The notes below the pieces were generated by a model. It made no database searches. It was not told the origin of the DNA and saw nothing but the letters and a program-made list of their open reading frames with translations. A program made the translations under genes and the position numbers. From NCEH01 sp043195135 (GTDB taxonomy: Bacteria; Pseudomonadota; Alphaproteobacteria; Rhizobiales; Xanthobacteraceae), in NCBI RefSeq assembly GCF_043195135.1, contig NZ_JBAFWP010000004.1: 64,000 nt of DNA, one strand, 5' to 3'. Numbering within the stretch: position 1 is the first letter of the stretch; every line of letters begins with the position of its first letter. Positions 16,830 to 25,766 of the stretch are shown here, in pieces.

Positions 16830-17136
16830 CCTGCTGCTGCTGGCAGCCCTGCTCGCCACCACGGTCTGCGTGGTGATGGTCCATCGCAAGCTCCAGCGGC
16901 TCGACGTGCTGAACGCCGATTACGAGCGGGCGCTCGCGGACACCTCGCGCGCCCTAACCGCGGCGCGCGACGCGCTGGTGACGCTGGACCTGGACGGCAA
17001 GGAAACGCTGATCCTCCTCGCCACCCGCATCGACCAGGCCCATGCCCTGATCGACGAGATCGACCGCCGCGGCGGCGAGCAGCTTTCAGCGGGCAAGACC
17101 GCGCGCCCGCCCTCCGGCGACGCACGGCGCCGCTGA
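16810..17136 (+). CDS. Small membrane-anchored coiled-coil protein between fliM and fliN
   Basis: This 108-residue protein overlaps the fliM end by 20 bp. It has one N-terminal membrane helix (about residues 5-24), then a charged helical stretch (RKLQRLDVLNADYERALADT and beyond) and a basic tail. I do not recognise a named family with certainty. Short proteins of this shape occur at the same place in other alphaproteobacterial flagellar clusters. A role near the switch complex is inferred from position. Confidence 0.7.
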   Translation: MTSFPADLLLLAALLATTVCVVMVHRKLQRLDVLNADYERALADTSRALTAARDALVTLDLDGKETLILLATRIDQAHALIDEIDRRGGEQLSAGKTARPPSGDARRR

Positions 17137-17198
17137 GGACGTCTCTACTTCAAGATACACGAAGCCACCACGCCAATACTCAAAAAGGGGGAGTTCCC

Positions 17199-17573
17199 AT
17201 GGCCAATCTGCCCGTCGATGAAATGGAATTGAACGAATCCGCCGCCAATGCCCAGGACGAAGCGCTTCTGGCGCGCGTGGGCGGCGTGCGCGAGGAGACC
17301 CTCGCCACCGGGCGCGGCCTGGAATCGGTCATGCGCATCCCGGTCCTGCTCCAGGTGGTGCTCGGCTCGGCCTCGATGCCGGTGTCGAACCTGCTGAAGC
17401 TCGGTCGCGGCGCCATCGTGCCGCTCGACCACCGGGTCGGCGAGCCGGTGGACGTGGTCGTGAACGGACGCATCATCGCCCGCGGCGAGGTGATGGTGGT
17501 GGAGGACGACAATTCGCGCTTCGGCGTCTCCCTCACCGAGATCGTCGGCCCGAGCGGCCCCGAGACCGCCTGA
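17199..17573 (+). CDS. fliN: Flagellar motor switch protein FliN
   Basis: This 124-residue protein has a C-terminal SpoA domain (MRIPVLLQVVLGSASMPVSN, then GAIVPLDHRVGEPVDVVVNG and ARGEVMVVEDDNSRFGVSLT). It forms the lower C-ring with FliM and binds FliH. A strong AAAGGGGGAG site precedes the ATG, and fliG follows after 12 bp. Confidence 0.95.
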   Translation: MANLPVDEMELNESAANAQDEALLARVGGVREETLATGRGLESVMRIPVLLQVVLGSASMPVSNLLKLGRGAIVPLDHRVGEPVDVVVNGRIIARGEVMVVEDDNSRFGVSLTEIVGPSGPETA

Positions 17574-17585
17574 TAAGGCCGCCCC

Positions 17586-18620
17586 ATGCCCAGCTCATCC
17601 CCCTCCTACGCGGCCAGCAAAAGCCGGCCGCTCCACGGCACCGACAAGGTGGCGGCGCTGCTCATGACCATGGGCGCGCCGGTCGCCAACCGGATCATGA
17701 AGCATTTCGAGGCGGACGAGATCAAGCTTGTCACCCGCTCGATCGCCGAACTGAAGCCGGTCAGCAACGCGCAGATCGAAACCCTGATCGAGGACTTCGC
17801 GACCCATTTCGTCGCCGGCGCCAATCTGGTCGGCACGGCGGCGGATGTGGAGCGGCTGCTGACCGGCGTACTGCCGCCGGAGCAGATCGCCGAGCTTATG
17901 CTGGAGCTGCGCGGCGCGTCCAACCATACGATCTGGGATCGCATCTCCACGGTCACGGAAAACGTGCTCGCCACTTATATCATGAAGGAGCACCCGCAGA
18001 CCGCGGCGCTGATGCTGTCCAAGGTGAAGCCGGCCTGCGCCGCCAAGGTGATGGGGTTTATTCCCGAGGAGAGGCGCAACGGCATCATGCGGCGCATGCT
18101 CACCTTCAAGCCGATCGTCGACAGCACCATGCAGGTCATCGAAAAGACCGTGCACGAAGACTTCATGATGAATTTCTCGCGCAACGCCGGCGCCGATCCG
18201 CATGCGCGCATGGCGGACATCATCAACAAGATGGAGCGCGACGACATGGATATGGTGCTGAACAGCCTTGCTGCGACGCGCCCCAAGTCCGCCGAGATCC
18301 TCAAGGGGCTCCTGTTCACCTTCGACGACATCATCAAGCTGACCCCGAAGGCCCGCACCGCGTTGTTCGACCAGGTGCCGAACGACAAGCTGATCCTCGC
18401 CCTCAAGGGCACCGACCTCGACTTCCGCGAAATCATCCTGCAATCGCTCGGCGCCCGCGTGCGCCGGATGGTGGAACAGGAACTCGGCGGCGGCGAGCCG
18501 GTGGCCCAGCGCGACGTGCACGACGCCCGCCGCACCGTCACCGACCTCGCGCTCGACATGGCCGGGCGCGGCGAAATCGAGCTCAATTCCGGCAATGAGG
18601 AAGACACTTATGTGCGCTAG
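17586..18620 (+). CDS. fliG: Flagellar motor switch protein FliG
   Basis: This 344-residue protein has the N-terminal MS-ring binding domain (GTDKVAALLMTMGAPVANRI), the middle domain (VKPACAAKVMGFIPEERRNG), and the C-terminal torque domain with charged helix (LALKGTDLDFREIILQSLGA). FliG couples the stator to rotor rotation. Length and order of armadillo-like repeats are normal. Confidence 0.96.
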   Translation: MPSSSPSYAASKSRPLHGTDKVAALLMTMGAPVANRIMKHFEADEIKLVTRSIAELKPVSNAQIETLIEDFATHFVAGANLVGTAADVERLLTGVLPPEQIAELMLELRGASNHTIWDRISTVTENVLATYIMKEHPQTAALMLSKVKPACAAKVMGFIPEERRNGIMRRMLTFKPIVDSTMQVIEKTVHEDFMMNFSRNAGADPHARMADIINKMERDDMDMVLNSLAATRPKSAEILKGLLFTFDDIIKLTPKARTALFDQVPNDKLILALKGTDLDFREIILQSLGARVRRMVEQELGGGEPVAQRDVHDARRTVTDLALDMAGRGEIELNSGNEEDTYVR

Positions 18621-18631
18621 GGCGTCGGCCG

Positions 18632-19708
18632 ATGTCTGAAGCCCCGGACAAGGAGAGCCAGACAGAAGAGGCGAGCGAAAAGAAGATCAACGACGCGGTC
18701 GAAAAGGGCAACGTGCCGTTTTCGCGCGAAGTGACGCTGTTCGCCTCCCTGGTGGGCATCCTCCTTTGCCTGACGTTCTTCGCCTCGAACCCCGTGCGCC
18801 GCCTCGCGGACGATCTCGCGCGCTTCATCGACGATCCCGGCGGCTTCCGCCTGGAGGAGAGCGGCGACGCGGTGGATCTGCTGATGAGCCTGCTCATGGT
18901 GGCGGCGCGCTTCCTCACGCCCATCGTCATCATTCTCGCGCTGGCCGGCGTGGTGGCGACCGTGTTCCAGAACATGCCGCGCGTGGTGCTGGACCGTATC
19001 ACCCCCAAATGGTCGCGGGTGTCTCCGGTCGAAGGCTGGTCGCGCATCTTCGGCACCCAGGGCCATGTCGAATTCGGCAAGTCGCTGTTCAAGTTCTTCG
19101 TCATCGGCCTGGTCTGCGCGATCCTGCTTTATTCGCAGCAGTATCAGATGGTGAACGCGATGTTCTCCGATCCGCTGCTGATTCCCTCCGTCGTGCTCTC
19201 CCTGTCCACGCGCCTTGTCTCGGCGGTCTGCATCGGGACGATCACGCTGGTGGGGGCCGACCTGGCGTGGTCCCGCTTCCATTGGCGCGCCGATCTGCGC
19301 ATGTCGCACCAGGAATTGAAGGACGAGTTCAAGCAAGCCGAAGGCGACCCCATGGTGAAGGCACGCATGCGCGCGCTCGCCCAGCAGCGGGCGCGCCAGC
19401 GCATGCTCACCAATGTGCCCAAGGCCTCGCTGGTGATCGCCAACCCCACCCACTACGCCATCGCCCTGCAATACGACCGCGCCAAGGGCGGCGCCCCGCT
19501 GGTGGTGGCCAAGGGCATGGACCTGATCGCGCTGAAAATCCGCGAGATCGCCGAGCGCAACGACATTCCCGTGATCGAGGACCGGGCCCTCGCCCGCGCC
19601 ATGTATGACGCGGTCCAGGTCGATCAATGGATTCCCAACGAATTCTATCGCCCGGTGGCGAAGATACTTTACTTCATTTATTCGAGGAAGCCCAATGCGC
19701 GCCCATAA
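18632..19708 (+). CDS. flhB: Flagellar export apparatus switch protein FlhB
   Basis: This 358-residue protein has the usual FlhB start (DKESQTEEASEKKINDAVEK), four membrane segments and a cytoplasmic domain with the autocleavage site NPTH in LVIANPTHYAIALQYDR. FlhB changes export specificity from rod/hook to filament substrates after FliK signals. The last 14 bases overlap the next gene. Confidence 0.96.
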   Translation: MSEAPDKESQTEEASEKKINDAVEKGNVPFSREVTLFASLVGILLCLTFFASNPVRRLADDLARFIDDPGGFRLEESGDAVDLLMSLLMVAARFLTPIVIILALAGVVATVFQNMPRVVLDRITPKWSRVSPVEGWSRIFGTQGHVEFGKSLFKFFVIGLVCAILLYSQQYQMVNAMFSDPLLIPSVVLSLSTRLVSAVCIGTITLVGADLAWSRFHWRADLRMSHQELKDEFKQAEGDPMVKARMRALAQQRARQRMLTNVPKASLVIANPTHYAIALQYDRAKGGAPLVVAKGMDLIALKIREIAERNDIPVIEDRALARAMYDAVQVDQWIPNEFYRPVAKILYFIYSRKPNARP

Positions 19709-20153
19709 CGGCACCCACATCCTCGAGATCCAGCACCTGGACCATGCGGAGATCGAGCGATACGAGAAACTGCTTGCCAATGCGCTGAAGCAGGTCATCA
19801 CCGAGCTTGCGTTCACCAACGCCGGGTTGATGCTGTCCTATGTGAGCGCGGGCCAGGAAAGCATCATCGCCGATATCCTCGCCTCGTCGGCGGAAATGTC
19901 CTTGAAGCCGGGCATCCTGCGCTACGGGCACCAGGCGACCAGCAGCGCCGAATGGGGCACCGCACCGGTCATGAGCCTGAGCCTGGAGCTGCATCACGCC
20001 ACGCTGAGCGCCTTTTTCCGGCTGGTGTTCGATCAGTTCGCCATCGGCGTGGACATCGATTCGATCCGCTTCGCCCGCGCCACCGGCTCGCCCGAGGAAG
20101 ACCTCGCCTGCTTCGCGGCGGCGCTGGAAGACATGCGCATCACCAAGCAATAG
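19695..20153 (+). CDS. Conserved hypothetical protein downstream of flhB
   Basis: ATG 19695 has a GAGGAA site and gives 152 residues beginning MRAHNGTHILEIQHLDHAEI. The protein appears soluble and mixed alpha/beta with no membrane segment or signal peptide. I do not recognise the family. Overlap with flhB and position in the flagellar operon suggest co-expression with the basal-body genes. No catalytic motif stands out. Confidence 0.65.
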   Translation: MRAHNGTHILEIQHLDHAEIERYEKLLANALKQVITELAFTNAGLMLSYVSAGQESIIADILASSAEMSLKPGILRYGHQATSSAEWGTAPVMSLSLELHHATLSAFFRLVFDQFAIGVDIDSIRFARATGSPEEDLACFAAALEDMRITKQ

Positions 20154-20229
20154 ATCCCCGGCCCGGCGATCGCCAGCCTGGGGCAAGGTTCTGATCCTAG
20201 CTTGCGGACAGGTTATCCGGGAGGTCGGT

Positions 20230-20610
20230 TTGGAGCCCCTATTTCTGTTCAGCCTCGCATCGCGCCACGCCCAATGGGCGTCGGTCCGTCAGGCCGCCAT
20301 TTCTGGGAACATCGCCAACGCCAACACCCCCGGCTTCAAGGCCACGGATGTGGAACCCTTCACCGCGGTGCTCGACAAGACGCATCTGTCCATGAACCGC
20401 ACGTCGGCCCAGCATATGGACGTCGCCAACATCGGCGCGCCGACCAGCAAGGTGTCCAAGCGCGACGGCTGGGATGTGAACCATTCCGGCAACAGCGTGA
20501 GCCTGGAGCAGGAAATGCTCAAGGCCGACGAGGTGAACCGCGCCTTCTCTCTCAACACGAACGTCGTGCGCTCGTTCCAGCGCATGATGCTCGCCAGCGT
20601 GAAGACCTGA
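20230..20610 (+). CDS. flgB: Flagellar basal-body rod protein FlgB
   Basis: This 126-residue rod protein has the D0 motif ISGNIANANTPGFKATDVEPF and a C-terminal helix (ADEVNRAFSLNTNVVRSFQR). The start is TTG 20230, with GGGAGG just upstream. There is a 76-bp gap before it, so a promoter here is possible. FlgB forms the proximal rod next to FliE and the MS ring. Confidence 0.94.
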   Translation: MEPLFLFSLASRHAQWASVRQAAISGNIANANTPGFKATDVEPFTAVLDKTHLSMNRTSAQHMDVANIGAPTSKVSKRDGWDVNHSGNSVSLEQEMLKADEVNRAFSLNTNVVRSFQRMMLASVKT

Positions 20611-20612
20611 GC

Positions 20613-21041
20613 ATGACCGTCCTCACCCTCGATCCGCTGCGGGCCGCCTCCGGGATCGCCGCCGCCGGCCTGGAGGCCCAGTCCACGCGCCTGCGCATCG
20701 CGGCGGAAAACGTCGCCAATGCGCGTTCCACCGGCAATGCGCCGGGCGCCGATCCCTACGCGCGCAAGACCGTCCAGTTCTCCGCCGAACTGGACCGCGC
20801 GCTCGGCGCCTCCACGGTTCGCGTGAAGTCCCTGGGCCGCGACCGCGCGCCGTTCCAGACCGAATACGACCCCGGCAATCCCGCCGCCGATGCCTCCGGG
20901 CAGGTGAAAATGCCGAACGTGAACACGCTGCTGGAAATGGCCGACATGCGCGAGGCGGGCCGCTCCTATGAGGCCAACCTCCAGATGATCAAGCAGGCCC
21001 GCTCCATGGTGGCGATGACCATCGACCTCCTGAGGAGTTGA
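20613..21041 (+). CDS. flgC: Flagellar basal-body rod protein FlgC
   Basis: ATG 20613 follows the flgB stop by 2 bp and gives 142 residues. The N-terminal motif (AGLEAQSTRLRIAAENVANA) and C-terminal segment (PNVNTLLEMADMREAGRSYE, then ANLQMIKQARSM) are typical of FlgC. It is a proximal-rod subunit. Confidence 0.95.
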   Translation: MTVLTLDPLRAASGIAAAGLEAQSTRLRIAAENVANARSTGNAPGADPYARKTVQFSAELDRALGASTVRVKSLGRDRAPFQTEYDPGNPAADASGQVKMPNVNTLLEMADMREAGRSYEANLQMIKQARSMVAMTIDLLRS

Positions 21042-21043
21042 GC

Positions 21044-21388
21044 ATGATCGACGCGGTCAATTTCAGCGCGCTCTCGCGCAGCTCCAGCACCAGCCTCGGC
21101 GCGACGCGCACCGACACCCAGATGACGACGCAGACGGCGTCCCAGGTCGCGCCCGGCGCCGGCCCGGCCCCGTCCGATTTCACCGACATGCTCTCGCAGA
21201 TGTCGTCCAACGCCGTGACCACCCTCAAGCAGGGCGAGAGCGCGGCGATCTCGGGCATCGCCGGCAAGGCCTCGGTCCATCACGTGGTGGAGGCGATCAT
21301 GTCGGCGGAACAGACCCTGCAAACTGCGATCGCGGTGCGCGACAAGGTTGTCGCCGCCTACCAGGAAATCAGCCGGATGGCGATCTGA
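21044..21388 (+). CDS. fliE: Flagellar hook-basal body complex protein FliE
   Basis: ATG 21044 has a GAGGAG site at the preferred distance; a TTG six bases earlier is a less likely start. The 114-residue product has FliE's C-terminal pattern (VHHVVEAIMSAEQTLQTAIA and RDKVVAAYQEISRM). FliE joins the MS ring to the rod. Confidence 0.93.
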   Translation: MIDAVNFSALSRSSSTSLGATRTDTQMTTQTASQVAPGAGPAPSDFTDMLSQMSSNAVTTLKQGESAAISGIAGKASVHHVVEAIMSAEQTLQTAIAVRDKVVAAYQEISRMAI

Positions 21389-21397
21389 GGATAAGAC

Positions 21398-22186
21398 ATG
21401 CGCGCCCTAGCTATTGCCGCCACCGGAATGTCCGCCCAGCAGACCAATGTGGAGGTGATCGCGAACAATATCGCGAACATCAACACCACCGGATTCAAGC
21501 GCGCCCGCGCGGAATTCTCCGATCTGCTGTATCAGGCCGAACGCGCCCAGGGCGTGCCCAACCAGGATGGCGCCGGGCCGATCCCCGAGGGCGCCCGCAT
21601 CGGCCTCGGCGTGCGCACGGTCGGCATCCGCAATCTGCACATCCAGGGTCCGCTCGCGCAGACCGGCAACCCGCTCGATCTCGCCATTAACGGGCGCGGC
21701 TGGTTCGAGGTCACAAGCCCGTCGGGCGAGACGCTCTACACGCGCGCCGGTTCCTTCAACAAGGGGCCAGCCGGCCAGCTCGTCACCTCCGACGGCTATG
21801 CGGTGATGCCGGCCATCACCTTCCCCGCCAATGCGACGGGCATCGTCATCAACGATTCCGGGCAGGTCTATGCCCAGATCCCGAACCAGCAGAATCCGCA
21901 ATTGCTGGGCCAGCTCAGCGTCGCGAACTTCGCCAATGATTCCGGCCTCGATCCTCTGGGGAACAACCTGTATCGCGAGACCGCAGCCTCCGGCCAGCCT
22001 GTGGTGAGCGTCGCCGGCGACGTGGGCTTCGGCACCATCCAGCAAGGCTATCTGGAGGGCTCCAACGTCGACCCGGTCAAGGAAATCACCGAGCTGATCT
22101 CCGCCCAGCGCGCCTATGAAATGAACTCGAAGGTGATCCAGGCCGCCGACGAAATGGCGAGCACGGTTTCCAAGGGCATCCGCTGA
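21398..22186 (+). CDS. flgG: Flagellar basal-body rod protein FlgG (distal rod)
   Basis: This 262-residue protein has the D0 motif (EVIANNIANINTTGFKRARA), the central PLDLAINGRGWFEV segment, and the C-terminal VKEITELISAQRAYEMNSKV. It is full length for FlgG, which forms the distal rod that crosses the peptidoglycan to the hook. Confidence 0.97.
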   Translation: MRALAIAATGMSAQQTNVEVIANNIANINTTGFKRARAEFSDLLYQAERAQGVPNQDGAGPIPEGARIGLGVRTVGIRNLHIQGPLAQTGNPLDLAINGRGWFEVTSPSGETLYTRAGSFNKGPAGQLVTSDGYAVMPAITFPANATGIVINDSGQVYAQIPNQQNPQLLGQLSVANFANDSGLDPLGNNLYRETAASGQPVVSVAGDVGFGTIQQGYLEGSNVDPVKEITELISAQRAYEMNSKVIQAADEMASTVSKGIR

Positions 22187-22203
22187 TCGCCATGAGGCTC
22201 CCC

Positions 22204-22863
22204 ATGTCCGCACATCTCCCCGCGCCGGCGCCGCTTCGCGCGTCCCGCACCGAAGGTGCGCACATGGCGCGACGCTTCACCCGCAGTCCGGCGTCCTGGG
22301 CTGCGCTCGGCCTGTTCGCGCTGTTCTGCGCGCTGCCTGTCGCCGGCCGCGCGCAGACCATCTCCGCCATGGCGGCGCAGGCGGAAGCCAGCCGCGAGCC
22401 GACGCCTCCGGCGCCGAGCACCGGCGATGTCGCCGCACCGCGCCCGCCCGCGCCGACCGTCGCGGCGAGCGAGGACATTCCGGTGCCGGTTCCCGCCGTG
22501 ACGATCTTCCCCGGCGACGTCATCACCGCCGGCATGCTCACCGAGCGCATGATGCCGCAATCCGCCGTCGCCCGCTCGGGCACGATGGCCGGCACGCCTT
22601 CGCTGATCGGCAAGGCCGCCCGCCGCCTGCTGGTGGCGGGGCAGCCGATTCCGCTCAATTCGGTTTCCGAGGTTCCCCTCGTCACCAAGGGCGCCGCGAC
22701 GCGGGTGCGCCTGGAGGAAGGCGGCCTTTCGATTTCCGGCTATGCGACCGCGCTGGAATCCGGTGTCGCCGGCGCCGTCGTCCGCCTCAAGAACATGGAC
22801 AGCGGCCAGACCATCCTGGGCGTCGTGCAGACCGACGGCTCCGTGCGCGTGAGCATGAAATGA
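22204..22863 (+). CDS. flgA: Flagellar P-ring assembly chaperone FlgA
   Basis: I choose ATG 22204, which has GAGG six bases upstream; ATG 22192 and ATG 22264 are alternatives. A signal-peptide-like hydrophobic stretch (ALGLFALFCALPVAGRA) is followed by a Pro-rich linker and a SAF-like C-terminal domain (FPGDVITAGMLTERMMPQ and GKAARRLLVAGQPI). FlgA assists P-ring polymerisation by FlgI in the periplasm. The stop overlaps the flgI start by 4 bases. Confidence 0.92.
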   Translation: MSAHLPAPAPLRASRTEGAHMARRFTRSPASWAALGLFALFCALPVAGRAQTISAMAAQAEASREPTPPAPSTGDVAAPRPPAPTVAASEDIPVPVPAVTIFPGDVITAGMLTERMMPQSAVARSGTMAGTPSLIGKAARRLLVAGQPIPLNSVSEVPLVTKGAATRVRLEEGGLSISGYATALESGVAGAVVRLKNMDSGQTILGVVQTDGSVRVSMK

Positions 22864-24005
22864 AGGCCCGCGCGCTGCCGCGCCTTCGCGCGCTTCCCCA
22901 TCTTCTGGTCGCGTTCGGCCTGCTGCTCACCGCCGGCATGGCCGGCGGGGCTTCCGCCGCCGCGGGCGGCACGCGGATCAAGGACATTTCCAGCATCCAG
23001 GGCGTGCGCGACAATCAGCTGATCGGCTACGGCCTCGTCATCGGCCTTCAGGGCACCGGCGACACGCTGCGCAATTCCCCGTTCACCGAACAGGCCCTGC
23101 AATCCATGCTCGACCGCATGGGCATCAATGTGCAGGGGCTGCAATTGCGCGCCCGCAACATCGCCGCCGTGGCGGTGACCGCGAATCTCCCGGCTTTTGC
23201 CGCCATCGGCACCCGCATCGACGTCACCATCGCCTCGCTCGGCGATGCCACCTCGCTGCGCGGCGGCACCTTGCTCACCACCCCGCTCAGCGGCGCCGAC
23301 AATCTCGTCTATGCGGTGGCGCAAGGCCAGCTGGTATCCGGCATCGCCATCACCGGCCAGGCGGAAACCCTGACCCAGGGCGTGCCCACGGCCGGGCGCA
23401 TCGCCAATGGCGCGCTGGTGGAACGCCAGCTCTCCGGCCAGCTGCGCGATCTGCCGGAGATCGTCATCGATCTCAACAATCCCGATTTCAAGACCGCCGC
23501 CATGATGGCGGACGTGATCAATGCCTATACCCGCGAGCGCTACGGCCGCCCGCTCGCCCGCGAGCGCGACCTGCGCACCGTGGTGGTGCAGCGCCCGCCG
23601 CAGGCCAATCCCGCCCGTTTCATCGCCGAGCTGGGTGACCTCACCGTCACTCCCGACACCCCGGCCAAGGTGGTGGTGGACCAGCGCACGGGCACCGTTG
23701 TGATCGGGCGCAACGTGCAGGTTTCCACCTTTGCCGTCACGCAAGGCAATCTCACGGTGCAGGTGCAGGAAACCCCGGTGGTGTCACAGCCCGCACCCTT
23801 CTCCTATGGCGAGACCGTGGTGGTGCCGCGCACCGACATCAATGCGCAGGAAACCGGCGGGCCGATCGGCATCGTCTCCGGCACCAATCTGCAAACCCTG
23901 GTGAACGGGCTCAACCGCTTCGGCCTGAAGCCGAACGACATCATCTCGATCCTCCAGGCGGTGAAGACCTCCGGCGCGCTCCAGGCCGAGCTGGTCTTCC
24001 AGTAG
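22860..24005 (+). CDS. flgI: Flagellar P-ring protein FlgI
   Basis: This 381-residue protein starts with a cleavable signal peptide (HLLVAFGLLLTAGMAGGASA). It carries FlgI hallmarks: RIKDISSIQGVRDNQLIGYG, VIGLQGTGDTLRNSPFTEQA and RPPQANPARFIAELGDLTV. FlgI forms the P ring around the rod in peptidoglycan. Confidence 0.97.
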   Translation: MKARALPRLRALPHLLVAFGLLLTAGMAGGASAAAGGTRIKDISSIQGVRDNQLIGYGLVIGLQGTGDTLRNSPFTEQALQSMLDRMGINVQGLQLRARNIAAVAVTANLPAFAAIGTRIDVTIASLGDATSLRGGTLLTTPLSGADNLVYAVAQGQLVSGIAITGQAETLTQGVPTAGRIANGALVERQLSGQLRDLPEIVIDLNNPDFKTAAMMADVINAYTRERYGRPLARERDLRTVVVQRPPQANPARFIAELGDLTVTPDTPAKVVVDQRTGTVVIGRNVQVSTFAVTQGNLTVQVQETPVVSQPAPFSYGETVVVPRTDINAQETGGPIGIVSGTNLQTLVNGLNRFGLKPNDIISILQAVKTSGALQAELVFQ

Positions 24006-24270
24006 AGCCCGCGAGGACGGCGCGGCGGTCAGCGTCGCGCAAGCCACTCCCCCTAGAACGGAATCATGGAGAGAGGCGGGACGTGAGGCGGCGCAAAGCC
24101 ACCCGCGCGCAAGAATGGAACACCATTCTGCGAGACCTGCACGACAGCGCGAAAAGCCTGTCTCGGCGATATCCGGCTTTGATCCTGAAACCCGCGCCCT
24201 CTGCTGCCGGCGACGGCAACGGCCGCCCGCCGCCGCAGAGCCCGTGCCCAATTCGACGGGAGGATGCTCG

Positions 24271-25002
24271 ATGACCGCAACCATGTCCGCTCTGCTTCCA
24301 TCTCTGCTGATCTTCATGACCGGCCTTGCCACCGGCGCGGCCTGCATCTCCCTGCTGGTGCAGGCGCAGATGAAGCGCCTGCGCGAGGACAAGCGCTATC
24401 TCATCGAACTGCTCGACGGCGCGATCCTCATGCGGCGCGACAACGCCCGCAAGGACGCCCCGGCCCGCCCCCGCGCCTTGACGCTGCCCCTGCTGCTGGT
24501 GCTCTGCACCGTGTTGGTCGGCGTCGGCCAGGAGGCGCGTGCCCAGAGCGCCCCCGCGGCCAAGCCGCAGGAGGTGGCCGTCGCCGATGCCGGGCGCGAG
24601 GACAATGCCATCCAATATTGCCGCTCCATCGTCAACGCCGCCTCCGACGCCCGCTTCGCGCGGCAGAAGGAGGCCCTGGCGGCCATGGAGAAGGACATCG
24701 AAGCCCGCATCGCCGCGCTGGAAGCCAAGCGCGCGGAATATCAGGACTGGCTGCAACGCCGCGAAGTGTTCCTGAAGAAGGCCGACGATTCGCTCATCTC
24801 CGTCATCTCCCAGATGCGCCCGGATGCCGCCTCCGCGCAGATCTCCGCCATGGGCGAGGAAGCCGCGGCCGCCGTGCTGGCCAAGCTGACCCCGCGCGTC
24901 GCAAGCGCCATCCTCAACGAGATGGACCCGCCCCGCGCGGCGCGCCTCACCTCCATCATGGTCGGCCTCGGCCGCCGGACGGTCGACGGGCGGGCCAGCT
25001 GA
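24271..25002 (+). CDS. motE: MotE-type motility protein (MgtE-N-like domain)
   Basis: ATG 24271 has GGGAGG eight bases upstream and gives 243 residues. There are two hydrophobic segments (about 8-30 and 70-88) with a short charged stretch between them. A coiled coil follows (ASDARFARQKEALAAMEKDI onward), and an MgtE-N-like helical end (AAAAVLAKLTPRVASAILNE then MDPPRAARLTSIMV). In Sinorhizobium the gene between flgI and flgH encodes MotE, a periplasmic chaperone of MotC. Position and C-terminal sequence match. The first membrane segment plus linker make this copy longer than I expect. Confidence 0.8.
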   Translation: MTATMSALLPSLLIFMTGLATGAACISLLVQAQMKRLREDKRYLIELLDGAILMRRDNARKDAPARPRALTLPLLLVLCTVLVGVGQEARAQSAPAAKPQEVAVADAGREDNAIQYCRSIVNAASDARFARQKEALAAMEKDIEARIAALEAKRAEYQDWLQRREVFLKKADDSLISVISQMRPDAASAQISAMGEEAAAAVLAKLTPRVASAILNEMDPPRAARLTSIMVGLGRRTVDGRAS

Positions 25003-25748
25003 TGCACCTGATTTCGAATCGCCCGCGCGTCGCCCGCGTGGCGTCCGCCCTCGGCCTTGCGATCGCGCTGGCGGGCTGCCAGACCACCTATGACAGCCTC
25101 GCCTTCGGGCCTGCGCTGACCCCGGTGGGAACCGGGCTCGACACCACGCGCCAGCCGGTGCCCATGGCCTTCCGCCAGCCGGCGCAGCGCAGCTTCCGCT
25201 CGACCTGGGACCAGGCCAACGGGCAGAGCATGTACCGCGACCTGCGCGCCTCCAAGGTGGGCGACGTGATCCGCGTGGCGATCGCCATCGACGATAAGGC
25301 GCAGTTCGACAATGCGACCGACCGCTCGCGGGATTCCAAGACCAAGCTCGGCGCCGATGCCGCGCTGAACCTTTCGGGTTTCGGCAAGGGCGCGAACGCG
25401 GCCGCCGGCTCGGGCAATCTGGATACGAACTCGTCCACCAGCACCACCGGCAAGGGCACCATCGACCGCTCGGAAAAGCTGCGGCTGTCCATCGCGGTGG
25501 TGGTCACCGAGGTGATGCCCGACGGCAATCTCGTCATCAGCGGCTCGCAGGAAATCCTGGTCAACTATGAGGTGCGCGTCCTGAACATCGGCGGCATCGT
25601 CAATCCGCTCGACGTCTCCGCGAACAATATCATCCCCTACGACAAGATCGCCGAGGCGCGCATTTCCTACGCCGGACGCGGTCGCCAGACCGATGTCCAG
25701 CAGCCCGCCTGGGGCCAGCGCATCTACGACATGGTCGTTCCCTTCTAG
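25002..25748 (+). CDS. flgH: Flagellar L-ring protein FlgH
   Basis: This 248-residue outer-membrane lipoprotein has a lipobox LALAGC after a short signal peptide, followed by FlgH segments (MYRDLRASKVGDVIRVAIAI; EKLRLSIAVVVTEVMPDGNL; NIIPYDKIAEARISYAGRG). It forms the L ring with the P ring as rod bushing. The ATG shares one base with the motE stop. Confidence 0.96.
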   Translation: MHLISNRPRVARVASALGLAIALAGCQTTYDSLAFGPALTPVGTGLDTTRQPVPMAFRQPAQRSFRSTWDQANGQSMYRDLRASKVGDVIRVAIAIDDKAQFDNATDRSRDSKTKLGADAALNLSGFGKGANAAAGSGNLDTNSSTSTTGKGTIDRSEKLRLSIAVVVTEVMPDGNLVISGSQEILVNYEVRVLNIGGIVNPLDVSANNIIPYDKIAEARISYAGRGRQTDVQQPAWGQRIYDMVVPF

Positions 25749-25766
25749 GTGGAGAAAACAGAAAAA

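Noticed and set aside
20201..20217. Another TTGC-type operator upstream of flgB
   Set aside because: Only the first half-site (CTTGC) matches; the second (GTTAT) is too degenerate, and the orientation relative to the gene is opposite to the other sites.
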